A stretch of DNA of 64,000 nt from positions 1 to 64,000 of the forward strand of contig JABCYZ010000006.1 in the NCBI GenBank assembly GCA_013289955.1, in the 5' to 3' direction. The stretch comes from Acidobacteriota bacterium. GTDB lineage: Bacteria; Acidobacteriota; Terriglobia; Acidiferrales; UBA7541. Shown here piece by piece: positions 1 through 7,346 of this stretch. The position numbers were made by a program, and so were the translations under genes. Every line of letters starts with the position of its first letter. The stretch's first letter is position 1. A model generated the notes under the pieces. That model was not told the DNA's origin. It searched no databases and saw nothing but the letters and a program-made list of their open reading frames with translations.

Positions 1-70
1 GGCCTACGGCCTACAGGACTTGCCGCAAATCCCCTTTCAAGAAAGAACAAAAGCGCCCCTCCAAACCATC

Positions 71-130
71 CCTGGCGGACATTTCTATATGGCAGAAAAC
101 CGGACATTTCTACTTTGCGTTGACAGCTCT
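71..130. mobile_element. Probable insertion-sequence end remnant
   Basis: Two copies of CGGACATTTCTA occur at 76-87 and 101-112, exactly 25 bp apart, followed by TTGACA at 120-125. Repeated CGGACATTTCTA blocks next to a TTGACA box resemble the multiple terminal repeats of IS21-like elements. No transposase lies inside the window, so this is either the end of an element lying to the left or a solo remnant. The family assignment is from memory and is tentative. The TTGACA might also serve as an outward promoter for the sigma-factor gene at 230, but no good -10 box was found at 17 bp. Confidence 0.35.
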
Positions 131-229
131 GCCGCTAAGCCAAAAGATCTGGGATAGAAGTGTTAGGGAAGGCCGGAGGAACCTCCGCCCCGGCCCCATT
201 CCTCCAAAAATTCTCACTCGCGTGACTTT

Positions 230-844
230 TTGTCGTTCTCGGCAGTTACTATACCCAGATCCATGGTAGCCGTCCGACGTCCGGCACAAGAGTCAGCGCC
301 GCAAGCCGCGGACGAGCGTCTGCTTGTCGAGGCCGCCCAGAGCGATCCGGCGAAATTCGAAGCCCTCTACGAGCTTCATTTCGAGCGCGTCTACTATTTT
401 CTCGTCCGCCGGGTTCGCGACCGTGCCACCGCTGAAGATCTCACCTCGGAAGTCTTTCACAAAGCCCTCAGGAGTCTAGCGAAGTACGAATGGCGCGGCG
501 CTCCATTTGCAGCCTGGCTTTTCCGCATAGCCTCCAACGCCATAGCCGATCAGCACAAACGGGCCTCGCGCGAGCAGCCTTCCCGGGACAATTCGCCAAG
601 CCTCGCAGCGCACGCAGACCCTTCGTCACCGGACTTGGAAGCCATCGACTACCACGCCCGCCTGTTCAGGCTCGTCGACGACCTTCCCGCTGCTCAGCGC
701 CAGGTCATCCGCGAGCGCTTCGTCGAGCAACGCACCATCCGCGAAATCGCCAGCCGGCTCAAGAAAACGGAAGGCGCCGTCAAGCAGCTCCAGCTCCGCG
801 CGCTCCAAACGCTGCGCTCCCGGATGGAGGGTGGCCATGTCTAA
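230..844 (+). CDS. ECF-type RNA polymerase sigma factor
   Basis: A 204-residue sigma-70 family protein of the extracytoplasmic-function type. Region 2 spans about residues 30-100, with the -10-recognition stretch around the ALYELHF and RATAEDLTSEVF segments. Region 4, a helix-turn-helix, spans about 145-200 (QRTIREIASRLKKTEGAVK). A charged linker joins them, and region 3 is absent as expected for ECF sigmas. The ORF opens with TTG at 230; an in-frame ATG at 263 is an alternative start that removes 11 residues not needed for the fold. The last codons overlap the start of the next gene, so the two are probably co-translated. No classical zinc-finger anti-sigma gene follows; the downstream VOC protein carries a helical N-terminus that may serve in its place. 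Confidence 0.9.
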   Translation: MSFSAVTIPRSMVAVRRPAQESAPQAADERLLVEAAQSDPAKFEALYELHFERVYYFLVRRVRDRATAEDLTSEVFHKALRSLAKYEWRGAPFAAWLFRIASNAIADQHKRASREQPSRDNSPSLAAHADPSSPDLEAIDYHARLFRLVDDLPAAQRQVIRERFVEQRTIREIASRLKKTEGAVKQLQLRALQTLRSRMEGGHV

Positions 845-1847
845 GCGCTCTCCCGCACAACAACTCGACAGCGCCATCGAGACTATGCTCCTGGCGTTGC
901 CGTCGCAATCCGAACCAGCGCTCAGTCCCTCCGTGGCTCAGCTTATGCCGATTGCACGCGCGTTATGCGACCTGCCGCGTCCCGATTTCAAGACAGCTCT
1001 CAAATCCAAATTGCAATGGAGGTCGTCCATGAACGAAGCCGCCGCATCCTCTGCTGAATCATCCAAAACCGCGCATTTCCGCCGTCCAGGTTTCCCCAAT
1101 ATCGCGCCGTACATCCTCGTCAATGGCGCCGCCAAATTTATGGAATTCCTGGTTTCCGCATTCCAAGGCACCGAGCGCATTTGCGTGCCGAAACCCGACG
1201 GTTCCATCATGCATGCCGAAGTCGGCATCGGCGATTCCATCATTGAACTTGGCGACGCGAATGAACAGTATCCGCCGCGCCCGACAACCACCCACCTCTA
1301 TGTCCCGGACTCGGACCTGACTTACGCGAGCGCCATCCAAGCTGGCGCAACATCCGTTTACCCCGTTGCCGATCAACACTGGGGCGACCGTCAGGGCTGC
1401 GTCCGAGACCCCTTCGGCAACATCTGGTACATCGCCACGCCAAAAGATTGGATACCTAGCGCCGAAGGCATTCGCGCTGTCCAGCCATTTCTCCATCTAC
1501 ACGACGCGCACAACGTCATCCCATTTCTCGAAGCAGCTTTCGGAGCGGAAGCGCTCGGCGTCGCCAAATCTCCTGAGGGCCTAATCCTTCACGCCACGAT
1601 CAAAATCGCCGAGGCCACTCTCGAACTCAACGAAGCCCACGGCGAGTTCCAGCCCATGCCGGCCTACTTGCACGTGTATGTCCCCGACACGGATGCTATT
1701 TACGCGCAAGCCGTCCGCGCCGGAGCTACGGGCGTCACTCCTCCGGCAAATGCGCCCTACGGCGACCGCGCAGCCACCGTCAAGGACCCCTTCGGCAACA
1801 CCTGGTTCCTCGCCACCTACCTCGGCCCCAGTCGACCGAGACCATAA
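837..1847 (+). CDS. Two-domain VOC (glyoxalase/PhnB-like) protein with sigma-associated N-terminus
   Basis: A 336-residue protein starting at ATG 837, which overlaps the sigma-factor stop at 842-844 (a GTG at 831 is also in frame). Residues 1-75 are a helical segment with a DLPRPDFKTALKSKL motif, of the kind found after ECF sigma genes in acidobacteria. Residues about 85-205 and 215-330 are two VOC-fold repeats. Each ends with the pattern DPFGN-W-ATP/ATY and contains HLYVPDSD or HVYVPDTD, as in PhnB/YdeI-type glyoxalase relatives. The two repeats are clearly homologous, indicating internal duplication. The substrate is unknown. The overlap with the sigma gene suggests that the N-terminal part could modulate the sigma factor, but this is inference. 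Confidence 0.8.
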   Translation: MSKRSPAQQLDSAIETMLLALPSQSEPALSPSVAQLMPIARALCDLPRPDFKTALKSKLQWRSSMNEAAASSAESSKTAHFRRPGFPNIAPYILVNGAAKFMEFLVSAFQGTERICVPKPDGSIMHAEVGIGDSIIELGDANEQYPPRPTTTHLYVPDSDLTYASAIQAGATSVYPVADQHWGDRQGCVRDPFGNIWYIATPKDWIPSAEGIRAVQPFLHLHDAHNVIPFLEAAFGAEALGVAKSPEGLILHATIKIAEATLELNEAHGEFQPMPAYLHVYVPDTDAIYAQAVRAGATGVTPPANAPYGDRAATVKDPFGNTWFLATYLGPSRPRP

Positions 1848-1879
1848 CGCCTAGCGTTCGCCGTCAAAGAGTATTTAGT

Positions 1880-3190
1880 TTAAGGAGTTTTTTCCGCTTC
1901 CGCTTCGGCTTCGACGCGCACAAAACGGCGCATCCCATTGATGGCCGCTTGTGCCAGATGAACTTGCGCTTGAATATCCTTCACCGATTGTTGTTCTTCT
2001 TCGATCAGTGCGGGATTGTCGCGCAGAAGCTCGGCATAACCCAGAATCGCGGTCAGCGGGTTGCTGATTTCGTGAGTCGCCCCGGAAGCCAGTCGTCCTA
2101 AGGCGGCCATTCTTTGAGAGCCCAGGATCTGCTTTTGCACCAGCTTGAGGCTTTCCAGGGAAGATTCCGTCAAACTTAGCAAACGCAACAGTTCGCGATC
2201 CATCGAAGAGAGTTTGAGGAATGTCAAAGTCCCCAGAAAAAGCACCGCGCCGAAGATCAGCCGGAGGCGAAAAACCGCAATCGGCTGCGGCGTATGGTGA
2301 TCGAAAACCGTGGCAATGGCGAAAAGAGGAAGCGAAATCACTCCAATCATCGCAAGCCGGGCGCTCCACAACCCACGGTTGCGCAGAGAGAGTTCGGATT
2401 CCGCTGTTTGCGATTCGAGATTCCCTCCCAGCGCAGCGGCAACTGTTAGCAAAGCAAGCGAAAAGCCCCACGGCACGTCGTAGAAACTCCCGGTATAGTA
2501 GACCCCGCGGTCGATAAAAATATTCTGCAAGAGGCTGCCGGCGGCAAAGACACAGAGTGCAAAGAAAAACTGCCGGTAGAATTTTTTCCAGGCGCCTTTG
2601 CTCTTCCTATAGAGCGCTCCCACCGCCACCAGGGCTGCGCAATGTTCCGATAGTGCAAGAACGTAGTACACCGGGTTGTAGTTGGCATAGCTCTTGATGA
2701 CCAGTTGCCACGGCAAAGCAAAATAGAGGTACAGGCAGACCCACCAAAAGAGCAGAAGGAGAAAGTCCAGGCGGCGGAATCGCAGATCCCCGGCGGCGCC
2801 CTCCGCGTGAGGCCTCAGCGTGAACGACGCCAGCGAAGGAACCAAGGCAAGAAGAAAAAGTCCGTCACCTGCAATCGGATTAGGTGCGCTTCGGCGAAGC
2901 ACCACATCGTAGTAGAACCAAACCGCTTGCGACAGAAACAGGATGCCGAACCCGGCTTCATTCAGGCCCCAAAACAATCGAACCGTTCCGCTCGATTTCC
3001 GCCGGTTGCTCCGAAAAGAAAGCATCACCACCAGCGCCAGCAGACACGGAAACGTGTCACCCAGCCACGTTAGCGCCGTACTGGTATCTAAAAAGACGGC
3101 GGCGCAGATCTGGGCAATAACCAGGCCCAGCGCGATCCGCGTCCAGATGGTGTCAATTGTTCGAATCAATCCTGCTTCACCAAAAAACAC
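1880..3190 (-). CDS. Membrane histidine-kinase-like protein lacking an ATPase domain
   Basis: A 436-residue protein with about eight predicted membrane segments in residues 10-330, followed by a HisKA dimerisation/phosphoacceptor helix pair (motif ASGATHEISNPLTAILGY). It then ends in an acidic tail (EAEAEAEK) with no HATPase domain. It is paralogous to the next gene upstream on the same strand: both share the membrane-sensor layout and the TGSFYDVP motif. The start is GTG at 3190, 7 bp after the stop of that paralog, so the two form an operon. The stop lies 32 bp from the convergent VOC gene, leaving no room for a lost ATPase domain. It could be a phosphoacceptor served in trans by the paralog or a degenerated kinase. 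Confidence 0.75.
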   Translation of the reverse strand: MFFGEAGLIRTIDTIWTRIALGLVIAQICAAVFLDTSTALTWLGDTFPCLLALVVMLSFRSNRRKSSGTVRLFWGLNEAGFGILFLSQAVWFYYDVVLRRSAPNPIAGDGLFLLALVPSLASFTLRPHAEGAAGDLRFRRLDFLLLLFWWVCLYLYFALPWQLVIKSYANYNPVYYVLALSEHCAALVAVGALYRKSKGAWKKFYRQFFFALCVFAAGSLLQNIFIDRGVYYTGSFYDVPWGFSLALLTVAAALGGNLESQTAESELSLRNRGLWSARLAMIGVISLPLFAIATVFDHHTPQPIAVFRLRLIFGAVLFLGTLTFLKLSSMDRELLRLLSLTESSLESLKLVQKQILGSQRMAALGRLASGATHEISNPLTAILGYAELLRDNPALIEEEQQSVKDIQAQVHLAQAAINGMRRFVRVEAEAEAEKTP

Positions 3191-3197
3191 AAGAAAT

Positions 3198-5030
3198 CTA
3201 AATAACTGCTTCCACAGGCGCGGCTACAGCCGCTGGAAGCACCAGTCTGAATACGGCTCCGCCTTCGGGCCGATTTTGGCAGTCGATCTCCCCGCCATGC
3301 TGGCGGACGATCCCATAACAAGTGCTGAGTCCGAGCCCTACTCCTTTTCCGACTGGCTTGGTGGTGTAGAACGGCTCAAAAACGCGCCGCGGCTCTTTCA
3401 GCCCGGAACCCGTATCCATGAATCCGATCTCGATATGCTCTTGCACCGCTCTGATAGCGATGATGAGCTGCCCTGTTTCGTTTCCTTCCATCGCATCAAT
3501 CGCATTCGCGATGAGATGCAGGAAAACCTGAATCAGCTGATTCGCGTCACCCTCAACCATAGGTACAGCGTCCTGTTCTTGGATCTCTACTCGCACGCTG
3601 TGTCGGCGCCCAGCACGCGTCAAGCTAACGGCGCTCTCCAACAGCGGCCGGACATTAAGCGAAGAGCGATGCAAAGGCATCTCTTGCGCGAAGCTGAGCA
3701 TGTTCTCCACCAGGCTATTCGTTCGCCGGGCGGCCTCGCCGATTTTTGCGGTCATCCTTTGCCGGTTCCCATCTCCCGTGGGGCGGGAGCTAAGCGCCTC
3801 GACGTTTTTTCCTACCGCCGCCATCGCGCTATTGATCTCATGCGCCACCCGCGCTACGAGCTTTCCTAACGAAGCCATCTTTTCGTTCTGTACCAGTTGA
3901 TTCTCGAATCGCTTCAGATTCGAATAGGCAAGCGTAGCGTCCCCGAGGTAGCCGGCAAGTTTGAAATTGAGAAGATCTTGCTTCAGCAGAAGCAGAATGG
4001 TCAGAAGCAACATCGTGAACAGGGTCAACAAAATGCGAAAATGGCGAACAGGGTCCAGCATTTCTCCACTCGTTACCAACCACAGCCCGATCGCGGGAGT
4101 TGAGAGCGTGGCCAGCATGGAAAGTCTCGCGGACCAGAGCACGCTCCTTCGGTTCGGGCGGCCCTTGCCCGCAGGCTGCAACGATTTTTGTGTCTCCCCT
4201 CTTGGGGATTCGATGTCAGAGGTGATCGCCGCAATGCAGAACCACGCCATGGCTGCGGTCAGAGGCACGTCATAAAAGCTGCCCGTAAAATAACGGCCGG
4301 AGCCGATGGCCCGGTTGATCAGGATAGAAGCAAAATCGTAAAGCGCCATGGCGCCCAGAAAATGTAAGTAGAAGCGCCGCCAGCACCCGCGGCTCCGATA
4401 GGCCACCACCGCCAGAATAAACAGAAATACCTGGTTACCCACTGCATCGACGATGTCCGACTGGCGGTTGTAACTTGCCAGATCCTTTCCCGCAAGCAGG
4501 TACGCCATGGCCCAGAATAGATAGACGTAGGTCCAGTAGACGAGGAGGGAAGTAAGGTCGAAAAGCCCCAGCAGGCGGGGACGATCGGGGCTGTCATCGT
4601 TCGGTGCGAGGGCCAGCGCGGCAAGCATCGGAACCAGTTTGATGAACAGCAGGAACTCCCCGATGGGAACTGATGGAACGGGCTGGTTTAACCAAACTTC
4701 ATAGTAGACCCACAAAAACATGTTGACCGACCACATCCCGAACCCAAGCGCCAGTAAGAGCCAGAAAGCCCGAGGTGTACCGCGACTGGAAATGCCTTTC
4801 CAGGAGAAGAAAAGAGTCGCTGTCGCGAGCAGGAAGAATTGGCTCAAGTCTCCGAAGCCGGTCAGCGCATAGCTCGGGCGGCCGCGAAGCGAGGCGCCAG
4901 CGAGTACGACCGGCAGCAGAATCGCCAGAACGACGAGGACCCGTTTGCTGGCGGAACTCCAACGGTTTGCTTTGATGTGGGGTTGTTCGGCCACTTGCTG
5001 CACACGCTCACTTATCCGGGTCAAATCCAA
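3198..5030 (-). CDS. Membrane-bound sensor histidine kinase
   Basis: A 610-residue kinase. Residues 30-350 hold about eight membrane segments forming an N-terminal sensor. HisKA follows with the H-box ARVAHEINSAM, slightly off the usual HEINNPL. The ATPase domain has an N-box (LIANAIDAM), G1 (DTGSGL), F-box (FEPFYTTKP) and G2 (GVGLGLST). The only plausible start is TTG at 5030 or a slightly later alternative codon, because an in-frame stop lies two codons upstream. A shorter paralog without the ATPase domain follows after 7 bp. No response regulator is adjacent, so the output is unknown. Confidence 0.85.
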   Translation of the reverse strand: MDLTRISERVQQVAEQPHIKANRWSSASKRVLVVLAILLPVVLAGASLRGRPSYALTGFGDLSQFFLLATATLFFSWKGISSRGTPRAFWLLLALGFGMWSVNMFLWVYYEVWLNQPVPSVPIGEFLLFIKLVPMLAALALAPNDDSPDRPRLLGLFDLTSLLVYWTYVYLFWAMAYLLAGKDLASYNRQSDIVDAVGNQVFLFILAVVAYRSRGCWRRFYLHFLGAMALYDFASILINRAIGSGRYFTGSFYDVPLTAAMAWFCIAAITSDIESPRGETQKSLQPAGKGRPNRRSVLWSARLSMLATLSTPAIGLWLVTSGEMLDPVRHFRILLTLFTMLLLTILLLLKQDLLNFKLAGYLGDATLAYSNLKRFENQLVQNEKMASLGKLVARVAHEINSAMAAVGKNVEALSSRPTGDGNRQRMTAKIGEAARRTNSLVENMLSFAQEMPLHRSSLNVRPLLESAVSLTRAGRRHSVRVEIQEQDAVPMVEGDANQLIQVFLHLIANAIDAMEGNETGQLIIAIRAVQEHIEIGFMDTGSGLKEPRRVFEPFYTTKPVGKGVGLGLSTCYGIVRQHGGEIDCQNRPEGGAVFRLVLPAAVAAPVEAVI

Positions 5031-5243
5031 CCGTCACGTATCCTTTGATTCCGCTACAAAACGACGTCGTGATGGGCCGATTCCTCGCTTTCAGGGACAC
5101 ATGCCCCCGAGAGGGAAACGGTTCTCCCTGGACTGGTCTCTATTTTGCTTGCTCTGGCAGCCTCCTCAGGAACAATTGTTTGAGTCAGTCGCACAATGAA
5201 TACACGCGGAAGGTGCCGGGGGAACTCGTTGACACCCAAGCGG

Positions 5244-5262
5244 GCCCGGAAATATTCCGGGC
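5244..5262. repeat. Perfect inverted repeat downstream of serine hydrolase gene
   Basis: GCCCGGAA, a 3-nt spacer, then TTCCGGGC: an 8-bp perfect stem located 12 bp past the stop of the serine hydrolase gene and before the kinase operon start. No U-tract follows on either strand, so a classical intrinsic terminator is unlikely. It may act as a 3'-end stabilising hairpin or a protein-binding site. Confidence 0.4.
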
Positions 5263-5274
5263 ATCAGGAAATTC

Positions 5275-7170
5275 TTATCCCCAGGTGCGCAGGCCAATGA
5301 TTCCCCAATAGGCAAAGTAGGCAGCAGCGATCAGGAGTGCGACGGTGACAGCGGTTGAAAACCAGCGGACACTCGTTCGGACCCCTTCCTTCGGTGCGCG
5401 CCATAAGGAAACGACCCCGGCAAGGGTGGCCAGTGCATAAACCACGGTCGCCAGAAAGAAGGAAGCCGACCAAACCGTCAGATTACCCATCCGTGGGATC
5501 AGGTCCTCGCTGGCCCGAATAAAAATGACCACCACCGCTAGCAAGCTCAGCACTGCGACGAGCGGCCACAATCGCATTCCCAGTTCCGCAGGATGGCGGC
5601 GCGTTTTGCTCAGCCCACCCAGAATCCAGAATGGCGCATACAAGAGGACCAGAATCACCGCGAGCACAAACCAGCAAGTGAGAAAGATCTCGGAGATTGC
5701 GAACCATGCGGGGATGCGCTTTATCGTCGCCTCTCCGGCGCCGATTTGAATGAATTGGCCTTCGGCGTTGGGTGCGAGTAATTCGACGGTAGCTACGGGA
5801 GATGGCAGACCTTTTTTGGGGATCGACCGGAACTGTGTCTCGGTCACGGGTACGTACACGTGGTCTCTTTCTCCAAGCGAACTCATAAGGAGTTTGTCGT
5901 CGTAAAAGCGGACACGTGCAATTCCCAAGAGCCGTTCGAGAAAATGAGTCAGCTCGGAGCGCGTCGAGTCTGGCTGATACCAACCGGCATAAGCGGCGGC
6001 GTTAGCAGACAAGGGCGGGACTGGTGGCGGGGTCGGTTTCGGCAGGTTCCGAGTGATGTAGGCTCGAATCGTCTCGCCGATCTTTCCAAACGAGTCGCCA
6101 TTTGCCGCGTTGATGCTATAGAAGTAGCCCACGCCATGTTCGGGCATATAGGCCATTTCGGTGAGGCCTCCTGCGACACCTCCGTCATGTCCGTGATACA
6201 GGAAACCTTCGTTGATGCTCCAGTAGTTGCTCAAGCCATATCCAGCCTTTAATCCCTCTTGTGCGGCCCACGTGCGCGTGGGCATTTCCATGCGATCAAG
6301 CGAAGCGGCGGGGATCACCTCCACGCCGTTCACAGTCCCCCGATTGAGATAGAACTGGAGGTAAGCCGCCATGTCCTTGGCGGATGCATTTATCGAACCT
6401 GCCGGACGATACTCCACGTTCCAGTAGGGATAGGTGGTCTTTCCGTCGGCGTGATAGAGGTTCGTCGGCATTCCTGAGGTCGGCTTAAAATAGGTGGCCG
6501 TCTTCATTCCGATGGGTTCAAAGAAATTCCTGCTGACGTAATCTTCGAAAATTTGACCGGTAATCTTCTCGACGATATATGCCGCAACTGCAGGCCCGGA
6601 GTTGCAGTAGGCCATGCGAGTGCCCGGACGCCAGCGGGAAATGCGCGAGTGGTGGTCATAGTCAAGCGCATCGCGGAGCTTTAGTGCAGGGTCGTCCTTG
6701 GCGTATTCGCGAAGGTGCATGTCGTCCCAGCCGGTAGTGTGTTCGAGAAGATCGACAACACGCACCGGGTCCGTCGCCTCCCAGCGATTCTCAAACCACA
6801 CCTCGGGGGCAAGTTTGTGGACGGAGTCTTCGAGCGAAAGCTTGCCCTCATTCGATAGCTTCAGAATGGAGAGCGACGCGAAGGCCTTGGAAGTCGAGCC
6901 GATTCGGAACTGCGTGTCCGCAGTGGTAGGGCGGTCGGCGGCGACATCCGATTTGCCGAGCCCCGCAATCCACTCGGGACCATCTCGGCGAACGATCGCG
7001 ACCGACACACCCGGTGTATGCGCGTCCTCGAGAATCTTTTCCAGTTGTTTCTGGAGTTCTGGAAGGGACTGCGCCGGCTTGGCCGCGTCTTCTTTTTTGT
7101 TTTGGGCAAAGCAGGCGGTAGCGATCAGACAAAAGAGCGCGAGCCGGATTGTGGTTTTCACGCTCGGCAT
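5275..7170 (-). CDS. Serine beta-lactamase-like hydrolase with C-terminal membrane segments
   Basis: A 631-residue protein of the class C beta-lactamase/esterase/D-alanyl-peptidase family. A signal peptide covers residues 1-22. The catalytic SxxK is STSK at 92-95, the second motif is YCN at 188-190, and the third-motif region is HGHDGG around 326-331. After about residue 490 the chain contains four hydrophobic segments, so the catalytic domain is probably exported and anchored to the inner membrane. The substrate cannot be deduced; peptidoglycan peptides or esters are usual. The start is ATG 7170 with AGGAG directly upstream (minus strand). It is divergent from the ADOP permease gene. Confidence 0.85.
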   Translation of the reverse strand: MPSVKTTIRLALFCLIATACFAQNKKEDAAKPAQSLPELQKQLEKILEDAHTPGVSVAIVRRDGPEWIAGLGKSDVAADRPTTADTQFRIGSTSKAFASLSILKLSNEGKLSLEDSVHKLAPEVWFENRWEATDPVRVVDLLEHTTGWDDMHLREYAKDDPALKLRDALDYDHHSRISRWRPGTRMAYCNSGPAVAAYIVEKITGQIFEDYVSRNFFEPIGMKTATYFKPTSGMPTNLYHADGKTTYPYWNVEYRPAGSINASAKDMAAYLQFYLNRGTVNGVEVIPAASLDRMEMPTRTWAAQEGLKAGYGLSNYWSINEGFLYHGHDGGVAGGLTEMAYMPEHGVGYFYSINAANGDSFGKIGETIRAYITRNLPKPTPPPVPPLSANAAAYAGWYQPDSTRSELTHFLERLLGIARVRFYDDKLLMSSLGERDHVYVPVTETQFRSIPKKGLPSPVATVELLAPNAEGQFIQIGAGEATIKRIPAWFAISEIFLTCWFVLAVILVLLYAPFWILGGLSKTRRHPAELGMRLWPLVAVLSLLAVVVIFIRASEDLIPRMGNLTVWSASFFLATVVYALATLAGVVSLWRAPKEGVRTSVRWFSTAVTVALLIAAAYFAYWGIIGLRTWG

Positions 7171-7346
7171 TCTCCTCTTGAAAGCCCCACATCCGCAAGT
7201 GCATAAACCTTTTCAATCTTCCTGTTTAAGCAGTGGCCCAAGCGGCGGCATGTTTCTTGCCCTCTTTCTAGGCAATCGTCCGATTCTCGTGGAACCTTTC
7301 GGGGTGCTCGGTCGTTACTTCTAGAGACAATTGCGAGGGACACCCC

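Noticed and set aside
5244..5262. Terminator of the serine hydrolase gene
   Set aside because: The hairpin is perfect, but no T-tract follows on the gene strand, so it is listed only as an inverted repeat.
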